Part shown: piece by piece, positions 51,100-59,710 of the stretch | How positions within the stretch are numbered: the stretch's first letter is position 1 | Layout of the letters: every line of letters begins with the position of its first letter | From: JBGCDD01 sp045105075 | GTDB taxonomy: Bacteria > Pseudomonadota > Alphaproteobacteria > Rhodobacterales > Rhodobacteraceae | DNA: 64,000 nt | Reading direction: 5' to 3' | Assembly (NCBI GenBank): GCA_045105075.1 | Contig: JBGCDD010000002.1 | Span: 25,737-89,736, forward strand | Made by a program: the position numbers and the translations under genes | Notes under the pieces: generated by a model | What the model saw: only the letters and a program-made list of their open reading frames with translations | Told to the model about the DNA's origin: nothing | Database searches by the model: none

Positions 51100-51683
51100 T
51101 GGATCACTTCGATCTGGGTATAGGAATACACTTCGTCATAGTCCTTGTCGGAAAATTCGGCCAGATAGGACAAACCCAGCTCGGGCAAATAGTGCAAAAC
51201 TTCGCGCTGGTTGGTTTCCACATCATCGGGATAGAGCACCGTAACCGGGATCATCTGATAGGTACATGCGCCATAACTTTGCGTGGTCTGAGCGCCAAAG
51301 CGGTAATCATGCGCCTCGTTTTCCAGGTTGGTCCCCTCAAGCTGCACCACGGTACCGGCCCATCCACCGCCGGGAGTGGGCGCGGGCAGTTGCGCCACGT
51401 CCACCGGATAGGCGTAGGCAAATCGCGTGCCAGCCTCGCGCACCCCGTTTTGCAGCGAATAGGTTTCAACCAGATAAATCCCGCGCGCGATAAAGGTACG
51501 CAGCACGTCTGTTTCGTCGATAAAGAAATCACCCTGAATGATGCCACTTTCGAGCAAACGAAAGGTCTCGACCTCGTCGGTGGCCAGCGTAAAACGTACA
51601 CCTTGCGTCATGTCTGCGGCGGTCGGGCAGGCCAGCGCACCATTGGCCATCAGGCACAGCGCTGCGGTCAAAATGCGTGTCAT
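51096..51683 (-). CDS. Exported protein of unknown function inside the urease operon
   Basis: A 195-residue protein with a signal peptide (MTRILTAALCLMANGALA) and a mature, acidic, beta-rich body with two cysteines (ALACPTAAD at the mature start and YGACTYQM). I do not recognise a domain. It sits between ureC and ureE, is coupled to ureE by ATGA and has AAAGGCGG before its start, so it is made with urease although it would leave the cytoplasm. A role in envelope or nickel supply would be speculation. Confidence 0.8.
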   Translation of the reverse strand: MTRILTAALCLMANGALACPTAADMTQGVRFTLATDEVETFRLLESGIIQGDFFIDETDVLRTFIARGIYLVETYSLQNGVREAGTRFAYAYPVDVAQLPAPTPGGGWAGTVVQLEGTNLENEAHDYRFGAQTTQSYGACTYQMIPVTVLYPDDVETNQREVLHYLPELGLSYLAEFSDKDYDEVYSYTQIEVIQ

Positions 51684-51693
51684 GGGCCGCCTT

Positions 51694-53403
51694 TCAGAAC
51701 AGAAAATACCGTTGCGCCATGGGCAGTTCGGCGGCGGGCTGGCAGGTCAGCAATTCGCCATCCGCACGCACCTCATAGGTTTCCGGATGCACTTCGACTG
51801 TGGGCGTGGCGTCGTTGAGGATCAAGTCAGATTTCGAGATATTGCGCGTGTTGTGCACCGCCACAGTCTGTTTGCTCAGACCCAGCCGATCGCGCAGCCC
51901 CGAGGATTGCGCCGCCTCAGAGACAAAAATCGTGCTGGATTCATGCAAAGACCGCCCATAGGCGCCAAACATCGGCCGCGTATAGACCGGCTGCGGCGTT
52001 GGGATCGAAGCATTGGGATCGCCCATTTGCGCACAGACAATCGTGCCACCCATCAGCACCATTTCAGGTTTCACACCAAAGAACGCCGGGCTCCACAGCA
52101 CCAGATCAGCCCGTTTGCCCACGGCAATGCTGCCGATTTCATGGCTGATCCCATGCGCGATGGCCGGATTGATGGTGTATTTCGCCACATACCGGCGCAC
52201 ACGGAAATTGTCGTTGTCGCCGGTTTCCTCGGGCAAAGCGCCGCGCTGTTTCTTCATCTTGTCGGCGGTTTGCCAGGTGCGGATCACCACCTCGCCCACA
52301 CGACCCATGGCCTGACTGTCGGACGCAATGATCGAAAATGCGCCCATATCGTGCAGGATATCCTCGGCGGCAATGGTTTCGCGCCGGATGCGGCTTTCGG
52401 CAAAAGCCACATCTTCGGGGATCGATTTATCAAGGTGATGACACACCATGAGCATGTCCAAATGCTCTTCCAGCGTGTTCACGGTAAACGGGCGCGTTGG
52501 GTTGGTCGAGCTGGGCAAAACATGCTGTTCGCCACAGATCTTGATGATGTCAGGCGCGTGCCCGCCGCCGGCGCCTTCGGTATGAAAGGCGTGGATGGTG
52601 CGCCCTTTCATCGCCGCCACAGTGTTTTCCACAAAGCCGGATTCATTCAGCGTGTCGGTGTGGATCATCACCTGCACGTCCATATCGTCAGCCACGGACA
52701 AGCAGCAATCAATCGCTCCGGGGGTGGTGCCCCAGTCTTCGTGCAGTTTCAGGCTGCAAGCGCCACCCAGCACCTGCTCTTCCAACGCCGCGGGCAGTGA
52801 CGCGTTGCCCTTGCCCGACAGCCCGATATTCATCGGGATGCCATCAAAGGCCTGCAACATGCGCCCGATGTGCCAAGGACCGGGCGTGCAAGTGGTCGCC
52901 AACGTGCCATGCGCCGGGCCAGTGCCGCCGCCGAAACAGGTGGTCACGCCGGAATGCAGCGAGTCCTCCATCTGTTGCGGGCAAATGAAGTGGATATGGC
53001 TGTCAAAACCACCGGCGGTCAGAATACGCCCTTCGCCGGCGATGGCTTCGGTGCCAGGGCCGATGATGATATCAACGCCGGGTTGCGTGTCGGGGTTGCC
53101 CGCCTTTCCGATGGCTGCAATCCGCCCGTCCTTCAGGCCCACATCGGCCTTGAAAATACCGGAATGATCCAGGATCAGTGCGTTGGTGATCACCGTGTCA
53201 ACGGCGCCTTCGGCCCGCGTCACCTGAGACTGGCCCATCCCATCGCGGATCACCTTGCCTCCGCCGAATTTGACCTCTTCACCATACGTGGTCAGGTCAT
53301 GTTCAACCTCGATGATCAGATCAGTGTCGGCCAGACGCACCTTGTCGCCTGTGGTGGGGCCGTACATCGCGGCATAATCGCCGCGTGAAATCCGTTTGGG
53401 CAT
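51694..53403 (-). CDS. ureC: Urease subunit alpha
   Basis: Catalytic subunit (569 residues, normal length) hydrolysing urea to ammonia and carbamate at a dinickel centre in the cytoplasm. Metal ligands are in GGFDSHIHFICPQQ (about 132-145); the carbamylated lysine lies in ACSLKLHEDWGTT; further ligands and the substrate His in MIHTDTLNESGF and IHAFHTEGAGGGHAPD; the mobile-flap cysteine in MVCHHLD. All expected residues are present, so it should be active. Confidence 0.97.
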   Translation of the reverse strand: MPKRISRGDYAAMYGPTTGDKVRLADTDLIIEVEHDLTTYGEEVKFGGGKVIRDGMGQSQVTRAEGAVDTVITNALILDHSGIFKADVGLKDGRIAAIGKAGNPDTQPGVDIIIGPGTEAIAGEGRILTAGGFDSHIHFICPQQMEDSLHSGVTTCFGGGTGPAHGTLATTCTPGPWHIGRMLQAFDGIPMNIGLSGKGNASLPAALEEQVLGGACSLKLHEDWGTTPGAIDCCLSVADDMDVQVMIHTDTLNESGFVENTVAAMKGRTIHAFHTEGAGGGHAPDIIKICGEQHVLPSSTNPTRPFTVNTLEEHLDMLMVCHHLDKSIPEDVAFAESRIRRETIAAEDILHDMGAFSIIASDSQAMGRVGEVVIRTWQTADKMKKQRGALPEETGDNDNFRVRRYVAKYTINPAIAHGISHEIGSIAVGKRADLVLWSPAFFGVKPEMVLMGGTIVCAQMGDPNASIPTPQPVYTRPMFGAYGRSLHESSTIFVSEAAQSSGLRDRLGLSKQTVAVHNTRNISKSDLILNDATPTVEVHPETYEVRADGELLTCQPAAELPMAQRYFLF

Positions 53404-53442
53404 GTTGCTATCCCTTTCTTTTGGCCTGACGGGCGGGCATGC

Positions 53443-53748
53443 TCAAAGCGCGCCCATCACCTGCTGGTTGAACCCGTAGACACGGCGTGCGCCGGAAATC
53501 GGGATCAGATCGACCTCACGGCGCTGGCCGGGTTCGAACCGCACAGCGGTGCCTGCGGCAATATCCAGCCGCATGCCGCGCGCTGCGTCACGGTCAAACT
53601 CAAGCGCGCTGTTGGCCTCGCCAAAGTGATAATGGCTGCCGACCTGCACAGGCCGGTCGCCGGTGTTGGCCACCATCACACGCACCGATTGCGCCCCTGC
53701 ATTCAATTCGATGTCGCCCGCAGCGGGGATGATTTCACCCGGAATCAT
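53443..53748 (-). CDS. ureB: Urease subunit beta
   Basis: Structural subunit of 101 residues starting MIPGEIIPAAGDIELNAG, with VANTGDRPVQVGSHYHFGEAN and the C-terminal RRVYGFNQQVMG, all characteristic of UreB. The ATG at 53748 overlaps the stop of a 54-residue ORF (ATGA), so translation is coupled. Alpha, beta and gamma subunits are separate here, as in most bacteria. Confidence 0.95.
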   Translation of the reverse strand: MIPGEIIPAAGDIELNAGAQSVRVMVANTGDRPVQVGSHYHFGEANSALEFDRDAARGMRLDIAAGTAVRFEPGQRREVDLIPISGARRVYGFNQQVMGAL

Positions 53749-53909
53749 TGGCGCACCAAAATCGAAAGGCCCGCCGCCAAAGCCATCGTGCCCACGCCAT
53801 AGGCGACAGTGTTCCAATCCACACCGGGGTGCACATGCAATGCCAATGACGGGTGCGCCAATGCCGGTGTGGCCAGGACCAGAACGCCAAACACAAGATA
53901 TCGCTTCAT
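53745..53909 (-). CDS. 54-residue exported or membrane protein between ureA and ureB
   Basis: Short ORF with a near-perfect GAGGAGG ribosome-binding site 7 bases before its ATG and a stop overlapping the ureB start. The peptide has a signal-like N-terminus (MKRYLVFGVLVLATPALAHP), a short histidine-bearing middle (LHVHPGVDW) and a second hydrophobic stretch (YGVGTMALAAGLSILV). It could be a one- or two-span membrane peptide exposing His residues to the periplasm. I know no named family; the translation signals make it credible. Confidence 0.7.
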   Translation of the reverse strand: MKRYLVFGVLVLATPALAHPSLALHVHPGVDWNTVAYGVGTMALAAGLSILVRQ

Positions 53910-53921
53910 AAAACGGCCTCC

Positions 53922-54224
53922 TCAGCGAATGGGGTTGTGAACAGTGACCAGCTTGGTCCCGTCGGGAAAGGTGGCCTCAACCTGCACCTCGTGGATCATC
54001 TCGGCGATCCCGTCCATGCATTGATCGCGGGTGATGACCTGGCCACCGGCCTCCATCATATCCGCCACGCTGCGGCCATCGCGCGCCCCCTCAACCACCG
54101 CATCGGTGATCAGCGCAATCGCTTCGGGGTGGTTCAGTTTGACGCCGCGCGCCAGTCGTTTGCGCGCAACTTCGGCGGCCATGGCGACCAGCAGCTTGTC
54201 TTTTTCGCGCGGGCTCAGTTGCAT
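53922..54224 (-). CDS. ureA: Urease subunit gamma
   Basis: Structural subunit of 100 residues: MQLSPREKDKLLVAMAAEVA, GVKLNHPEAIALITDAVVEGARDG and VTVHNPIR at the end are diagnostic. A GGAGG lies 9 bases before the ATG. It follows ureD by 3 bases and precedes the 54-residue ORF by 12 bases. Confidence 0.96.
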   Translation of the reverse strand: MQLSPREKDKLLVAMAAEVARKRLARGVKLNHPEAIALITDAVVEGARDGRSVADMMEAGGQVITRDQCMDGIAEMIHEVQVEATFPDGTKLVTVHNPIR

Positions 54225-54227
54225 GTC

Positions 54228-55058
54228 TCAAAGCCTCCAGGACAAAGGAAGGGTGTTTTGCATCAAGTGGTCCAACACCGGCAGCAGCGATTGCCGCAAA
54301 AGGTGACTATCAGGCGCAACCGCGCGCAGCACCAGCATATCGGGGCCCAGCAGACTGGCGGCCAAACCGCGTTCGCGCACAACTGTCAGGTGCTCGGGGG
54401 CGTCAGGGGCCACATAAACGAGGCTCGCCATCGCGCCCGCACCATCCGCCACAGCCGGGCGCGCGAGATGGCGGCTGACGTCACCGGTCAGTTTCGTGCC
54501 ATCCAGATAAAGCGGCACACCGTCGCGCCGAAGTGTTATGCGGTCGTCAAAGTTGGCAGCGTCCAGGGTTTCACCCATCGCCGCGCGGCCAAAAACCAAA
54601 GGTTCGACCATCAACAGACGCGCGCCTTGTTCCAGATCAATCTGCAAGCGCCGCTCCAGCGCGCATTTGCGGAACAGAATGGTTTCCTGCGGCACCCAAT
54701 TCAGCCGCGCCCCGGCCGCTACGCGCAAATGCGTGCGCACGCGGCCAGTTTCACCGGGTTGTGCGCGATAGGCCCGCTCGGAAGCCTGGGTGCTGATTGT
54801 TAGCTCTGCGCCCGAGCTGACCTTGGCGCGTAAGGTGAATTGATCGCCGCCGGTGATCCCGCCCGCAGTGTTGACCACAATCGCATCCAATGCCGCGCCG
54901 CGCGGGCGCGGAAACACCAGCTTGAGCGCACCGGACTGGCGCAATCTGGCGATCCGGTTGGCGCCGTCATGGTGATGCACCCCCAGAACCCCGGTTCCGA
55001 TGGCGCGCGGCTGAACCGGGGTACCGGTTTGCCAGGGGATCGGGCGGGAATTGGTGAT
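54228..55058 (-). CDS. ureD: Urease accessory protein UreD (start codon uncertain)
   Basis: Scaffold protein that binds apourease with UreF and UreG. The recognisable core is RLRQSGALKLVFPRP, VVNTAGGITGGDQF (about 35 residues on) and QASERAYRAQPG, followed by the middle WVPQETILFRKCAL. The first usual start is a GTG at 54980 (250 residues), but in-frame sequence upstream includes PVQPRAIGTGVLG, which looks like the normal UreD N-terminus. No ATG, GTG or TTG lies between it and the in-frame stop at 55113-55115. An ATC at 55056-55058 sits six bases after a GAGG and would give 276 residues, the usual UreD length. I give that limit, but the true start is unresolved. Confidence 0.75.
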   Translation of the reverse strand: MTNSRPIPWQTGTPVQPRAIGTGVLGVHHHDGANRIARLRQSGALKLVFPRPRGAALDAIVVNTAGGITGGDQFTLRAKVSSGAELTISTQASERAYRAQPGETGRVRTHLRVAAGARLNWVPQETILFRKCALERRLQIDLEQGARLLMVEPLVFGRAAMGETLDAANFDDRITLRRDGVPLYLDGTKLTGDVSRHLARPAVADGAGAMASLVYVAPDAPEHLTVVRERGLAASLLGPDMLVLRAVAPDSHLLRQSLLPVLDHLMQNTLPLSWRL

Positions 55059-55212
55059 GGTGGCCTCGTCTTCAAAATGGGTCGCCAGCCATCTAGCACG
55101 GCAATGGTTAATTCAGGCCAGAGTCCACGGGAAACAGCCACCCTACGCCCGGGGTTTTGCCCTAAAAGACGGCAGAAGGGAGGCTGATGCCTATTAATTG
55201 TGCATAATCAGG

Positions 55213-56079
55213 TCAGCTTTCCGCGTCAGGCTCCAGCTTGTCCTGCGTGCGGGTGTCAAAATCGCCCGCATCATGGCGCTCGCGCAGCTGCGTGTTCAGC
55301 TCACCAAAAGCCCGGTTGACCATACGACCGCGGCTCACGGCGGGGCGTGCGTCAATCTCTTTGGCCCAGCGCATCACATGGGTGTAACTTTCCACATCCA
55401 GAAACTCGGCGGCGCTGTAGAGACGGCCCAAAACAAGCTGCCCGTACCACGACCAGATCGCCATATCGGCGATGGTGTAGTCATCACCCGTCATGAACGT
55501 GCGCTCGGCAAGGTTGCGGTCAAGCACATCCAATTGACGCTTGGTTTCCATCGAAAAACGGTTGATCGGATATTCCCATTTTTCCGGCGCGTAGGCATAG
55601 AAATGGCCAAAGCCGCCGCCCAGATACGGCGCGCTGCCCATCTGCCAGAACAACCACGACAGCATCTCGGCACGGTCATCCGCCTTGCCCAGAAACGCAT
55701 CATGTTTTTCCGCCAGATAAAGCAAAATCGCGCCAGATTCGAACACCCGTTTGCCAGTGGAATGATCCATCAGCGCCGGGATTTTTGAATTCGGGTTGAT
55801 GTCAACAAAGCCGCTGCCGAACTGATCCCCGTCGCCGATATTGATCAGCCAGGCATCGTATTCTGCGGCCCCGACCCCAATCGCCAACAGTTCCTCGAGC
55901 AGCACCGTGACCTTGACCCCATTGGGCGTGGCCAGCGAATAAAGCTGCAAGGGATGCTTGCCCACGGGCAGTTCCTTATCGGCGGTTGCCCCGGCGATGG
56001 GCCGGTTGATGCTGGCGAATTTGCCACCGCTTGATTGGTCCCAAGTCCAGACTTTGGGCGGCTCATAGGTGTCGGTCAT
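55213..56079 (-). CDS. yghU: Glutathione-dependent disulfide-bond oxidoreductase (YghU-type GST)
   Basis: Nu-class glutathione transferase of 288 residues with disulfide-reductase activity in characterised members. Family features: the long N-terminal extension (PKVWTWDQSSGGKFASINRP), HPLQLYSLATPNGVKVTVLLEEL, FVDINPNSKIPALMDHS, RVFESGAILLYLAEK, and the C-terminal YTIADMAIWSWYGQL. Monocistronic-looking unit between puuD and ureD, separated from ureD by about 150 bases that likely hold the urease promoter. Confidence 0.92.
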   Translation of the reverse strand: MTDTYEPPKVWTWDQSSGGKFASINRPIAGATADKELPVGKHPLQLYSLATPNGVKVTVLLEELLAIGVGAAEYDAWLINIGDGDQFGSGFVDINPNSKIPALMDHSTGKRVFESGAILLYLAEKHDAFLGKADDRAEMLSWLFWQMGSAPYLGGGFGHFYAYAPEKWEYPINRFSMETKRQLDVLDRNLAERTFMTGDDYTIADMAIWSWYGQLVLGRLYSAAEFLDVESYTHVMRWAKEIDARPAVSRGRMVNRAFGELNTQLRERHDAGDFDTRTQDKLEPDAES

Positions 56080-56145
56080 GTCAGTCTCCTGATCTCAGAT
56101 GCGTTGCCCCGTCATAGGCCAAGCGAACCGGAGTTGCACGCAAGG

Positions 56146-57402
56146 TTAACGCAGCACCATGTAAAACGGCATCTCGGCCTTGGCCGCGCGGTACCAGGCG
56201 ACGATTTTGGCGCGCTCGTCCGGTTCGATATAGGTCAGGTTGGCGGGCGGCATCGCGTGACTGACCCCGGCCTGCAGGTAAATCTGGCGGGCTTGAGCGG
56301 TGATGTCGGCGGTGGTCTCAAGATGCACGCCCTTGGGGGCCACGCGCACGCCTTCGTAAAACGGCTCGCGCGCGTGGCACATGGAACAGCGCCCCAGCAC
56401 GATGTCTTGCACCTGATCGAACCCATCGGCGCTGGTAAACTTGGTTTCTGTGGCTGTCAAAGGCCGGGTCTCGGCGGTTTCCAGATCATCGCCGGGCGCA
56501 CCGAGGCTGGACAACCACATGATCGCCACGAACAGCAAAGCAGTGGCCAGCCAGGTCCAGGTCGGATTGCCTTTGCGCGCGTGCATCGAATTGAAATAGT
56601 GCCGGATCGTCACGCCCATCAGGAACACCAGCGCGGCGATCAGCCAGTTGTAGTCCGTCGCAAACGCCAGCGGATAGTGGTTGGACAGCATCAGGAAAAT
56701 CACCGGCAGCGTCAGGTAATTGTTGTGCGTGCTGCGCAGCTTGGCAATTTTGCCGTATTTGGGATCGGGGGTGCGCCCGTCCTGTAGGTCTTTTACAACG
56801 ATGCGCTGGTTTGGCATGATGATAAAGAACACATTCGCCGTCATGATCGTGGCCGTGAACGCGCCCAGATGCAGCATCATCGCGCGGCCCGTGAAAATCT
56901 GGGTATAGCCCCAGCCCATCGCCACCAGCAGCGCAAACAACAGCACCATCAACACCGTAGGCTGCTCGCCCAGCGGGCTTTTGCACAAATAGTCGTAGAT
57001 CAGCCACCCCACTGTCAGCGACGCCGCCGAGATTAAAATGCCCTGCCACAGAGCCAGATCGGCCTTGGTGGCATCAATCAGGTACAGCTCGCCTCCGACC
57101 CAATAGACAATCGCCAGCAGTGCCGCCCCCGTCAGCCAGGTCGAATAACTTTCCCACTTGAACCAGGTCAGGTGGTCGGGCATTTCCGCAGGCGCCACCA
57201 GATATTTGCGGATGTGATAGAACCCACCGCCATGCACCTGCCATTCCTCGCCATCCGCACCGCGCAGATCACCGGAGCGGCGCAGGCCCAGATCCAGCGC
57301 GATGAAATAGAACGACGAGCCGATCCACGCGATCGCGGTGATCACATGCAGCCAGCGCACGCCAAAGGCGATCCAGTCCCAGATGATGGCAAGGTCGGTC
57401 AT
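56146..57402 (-). CDS. puuD: Membrane urate hydroxylase with cytochrome c domain
   Basis: Urate hydroxylase PuuD oxidises urate to 5-hydroxyisourate, an entry to allantoin. The 418-residue protein has about eight membrane helices from residue 10 to 300 (WIAFGVRWLHVITAIAWIGSSFYF starts the first, quoted in part) and a C-terminal class I cytochrome c domain with CSMCH at 339-343 and an axial methionine candidate in GVSHAMPPANLT. No xanthine dehydrogenase or hydroxyisourate hydrolase gene is in the window. Confidence 0.9.
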   Translation of the reverse strand: MTDLAIIWDWIAFGVRWLHVITAIAWIGSSFYFIALDLGLRRSGDLRGADGEEWQVHGGGFYHIRKYLVAPAEMPDHLTWFKWESYSTWLTGAALLAIVYWVGGELYLIDATKADLALWQGILISAASLTVGWLIYDYLCKSPLGEQPTVLMVLLFALLVAMGWGYTQIFTGRAMMLHLGAFTATIMTANVFFIIMPNQRIVVKDLQDGRTPDPKYGKIAKLRSTHNNYLTLPVIFLMLSNHYPLAFATDYNWLIAALVFLMGVTIRHYFNSMHARKGNPTWTWLATALLFVAIMWLSSLGAPGDDLETAETRPLTATETKFTSADGFDQVQDIVLGRCSMCHAREPFYEGVRVAPKGVHLETTADITAQARQIYLQAGVSHAMPPANLTYIEPDERAKIVAWYRAAKAEMPFYMVLR

Positions 57403-57506
57403 GATAGGGCCTCCGATACGCTGTCGGAGGCACCCTAGCCTAGGGAATTACCCTGCAAAATCGCGAAACACCCCTAGCTGTTTCAAATTTCGCCAAAAGA
57501 TCAGGC

Positions 57507-58472
57507 TTAAAAGTCGATTTCGATGGCAACGCCCGCAGCAACCGCACGCTCGACCACCGAAGCAGCAACAGCCAGATCCTGCAGGCCAACGCCGGTGCCA
57601 TCAAAGATCGTCACCTCGTCATTGGAACTGCGCCCTTTGTGCGCGCCGTTGATCACTGCGCCGATTTCGGTGATGTCGGTTTGTGCGATGGAGCCGGCGG
57701 CAATCGCGTGCTGCGCTTCGCCGATGGTCACGGATTGCGCAATTTCATCGGTGAACACAGTGGCGCGCGCGATCAGGCTGGCCTCGACCTCTTGCTTGCC
57801 TTTGGTGTCTGTGCCCATACAGGCGATGTGGGTGCCCCCGGTCACATGCGCATCCAAAAGCGACGGCGCTGTGCTGGAGGTGATCGAGATGATCACATCG
57901 GCCTCGGCACCAAGCTGAGGCAGATCGACCGCCTCAAACGGCAAGCCAAGTTCGGCTGCGGTGTCTGACAACCGGTTGAGCATTTCGGGGTGATAATTCC
58001 AGCCAATCACTTTTTCAAAGCTGCATTGTTCCACCGCCGCGCGCATCTGGAACGCAGATTGGTGCCCGGCACCGATCATGCCCAGAACTTTGGCGCCAGT
58101 GGGGGCAAGGTGCTTGATCGACACGGCGCTGGCGGCGGCTGTGCGCAACGCGGTCAACAGATTGCCGCCGATCACGGCCTTGAGCTGGCCAGTGTCCGCA
58201 TTGAACAAAAACACCGAAGATTGGTGGTTGGTCAGTCCCTTGGCCTCGTTCCCTGGCCAATAGCCACCTGATTTCAAGCCAAGAGCCAGCCCGTCCCGGT
58301 CAAAGCCCGATTTGAACCCATAGAGCGCATCTGCGTGGCCAATCGCCTCGCGGATCACAGGGAAATTATAGGCGGTTTTCTTGGCCATCGAGGCAAAGAT
58401 CGCCTCAACTGCGTCAAAAGCATCCGCGCGCGACACCAGCGCCGCGATCTCTTTTTCGGGAACAATGATCAT
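57507..58472 (-). CDS. bhcD: Iminosuccinate reductase of the beta-hydroxyaspartate cycle
   Basis: Member of the ornithine cyclodeaminase/mu-crystallin family, 321 residues, that reduces iminosuccinate to aspartate with NADH, the last step of the cycle. Visible: KSGGYWPGNEAKGLTNHQS, TALRTAAASAVSIKHLAP, the nucleotide motif VLGMIGAGHQSAFQMRAA, and TSSTAPSLLDAHVTGGTHIACMGTD (in part). Fourth gene of the bhcABCD series, which separates it from ordinary ornithine cyclodeaminases. Confidence 0.92.
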   Translation of the reverse strand: MIIVPEKEIAALVSRADAFDAVEAIFASMAKKTAYNFPVIREAIGHADALYGFKSGFDRDGLALGLKSGGYWPGNEAKGLTNHQSSVFLFNADTGQLKAVIGGNLLTALRTAAASAVSIKHLAPTGAKVLGMIGAGHQSAFQMRAAVEQCSFEKVIGWNYHPEMLNRLSDTAAELGLPFEAVDLPQLGAEADVIISITSSTAPSLLDAHVTGGTHIACMGTDTKGKQEVEASLIARATVFTDEIAQSVTIGEAQHAIAAGSIAQTDITEIGAVINGAHKGRSSNDEVTIFDGTGVGLQDLAVAASVVERAVAAGVAIEIDF

Positions 58473-58529
58473 GAGAGTCTTTCCGTCAATTCAAAGGGTG
58501 GCGGCCCCGCATGGGGACCGCCCGCCAGG

Positions 58530-59693
58530 TCAATAGGCTTTGCCGCGCGCCGACACGGGCCAGAGCGTTTCGACCTTGCCGCCGCGCACACCGACATACC
58601 AGTCGTGTACATTGCAGGTCGGGTCACAATGGCCCGGCACCAGTTTGAGCGTTTCGTTGACCTTCAGCACACCGTCCGGGTCCGCAACCACGCCATGCTC
58701 GTCCGAACATTTGACGTATTCCACGTCGGTGCGACCAAACACGGTGGGCAGGCCAGAATCGACCGACTGCGCCTTGAGACCCGCATCAACGATGGCTTTG
58801 TCGGCTTTGGCGTGGCTCATGACGCTGGTCAGGATGAACAATGCGTTCTCCCATTCGCCCTGATCGATGCGGTTGCCGTCTTTGTCGAGGATCCGACCGT
58901 AATCGGCGTCCATAAACGCATAGGATCCGCACTGCAGCTCGTTGAACACATTCGACGCGCTTTCAAAGTAATACGACCCGGTGCCGCCGCCGCCAACGAT
59001 GTCACACTCAAGTCCGGCGGCTTTCAGCAAGTCGATGCTTTCTTTGACCTGATCAATCGCGATTTGGGTCTTACCCTTGCGGTCTTCGTATGAGTCCATG
59101 TGCTGCATGGCGCCCTGATAGGCCTGGATACCGGCAAATTTCAGCCCCTCGGCCCCGTCAATCAACAGCGCCAGATCCACCACGGGCTGGCCAAACTGAA
59201 CACCGCAGCGGCCCGCACCCACATCGATTTCCACAAGGCATTCGATTTCAGTGCCATGCTTCACAGCGGCTGCTGACAGATCGGCCACGTTCGCGGCATC
59301 ATCGACACAACAAATCGCGCGCGCGCCCAGCTTGGGCAGGCGGGCCAAACGGTCGATTTTGGCGGGCTGGCGCACCTGGTTGCTGACCAGCACGTCCTTG
59401 ATGCCACCGCGGGCGAACACTTCGGCTTCGGATACTTTTTGGCAGCACACGCCACAGCTTCCGCCCAGTTTCTCCTGCAACAGAGCCACATCGACCGATT
59501 TGTGCATCTTGCCGTGCACCCGGTGACGCATGCCGTGGCTTTTGGCGAAATCGCCCATTTTCTTGATGTTACGCTCCAGCGCGTCCAGATCCAGCACAAG
59601 GCAGGGGGTCTGGATTTCGCTTTCGTCCATTCCGGGCAGTGCCGGCACGTCATAGCCCACTTCCAGGCCTTCAAAATTCACAGGTGCATTCAT
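58530..59693 (-). CDS. bhcC: beta-hydroxyaspartate aldolase
   Basis: PLP- and metal-dependent aldolase of the D-threonine-aldolase family, 387 residues, joining glyoxylate and glycine into beta-hydroxyaspartate. N-terminal IQTPCLVLDLDALERNIKKM, the PLP lysine in MRHRVHGKMHKSVDV, an EIDVGAGRCGV segment and the C-terminal metal site VPGHCDPTCNVHDWYVG are present. GGGAGAAA precedes the start. First carbon-fixing step of the glyoxylate route; 18 bases from bhcB. Confidence 0.93.
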   Translation of the reverse strand: MNAPVNFEGLEVGYDVPALPGMDESEIQTPCLVLDLDALERNIKKMGDFAKSHGMRHRVHGKMHKSVDVALLQEKLGGSCGVCCQKVSEAEVFARGGIKDVLVSNQVRQPAKIDRLARLPKLGARAICCVDDAANVADLSAAAVKHGTEIECLVEIDVGAGRCGVQFGQPVVDLALLIDGAEGLKFAGIQAYQGAMQHMDSYEDRKGKTQIAIDQVKESIDLLKAAGLECDIVGGGGTGSYYFESASNVFNELQCGSYAFMDADYGRILDKDGNRIDQGEWENALFILTSVMSHAKADKAIVDAGLKAQSVDSGLPTVFGRTDVEYVKCSDEHGVVADPDGVLKVNETLKLVPGHCDPTCNVHDWYVGVRGGKVETLWPVSARGKAY

Positions 59694-59710
59694 GGCTTAT
59701 TTCTCCCAGT

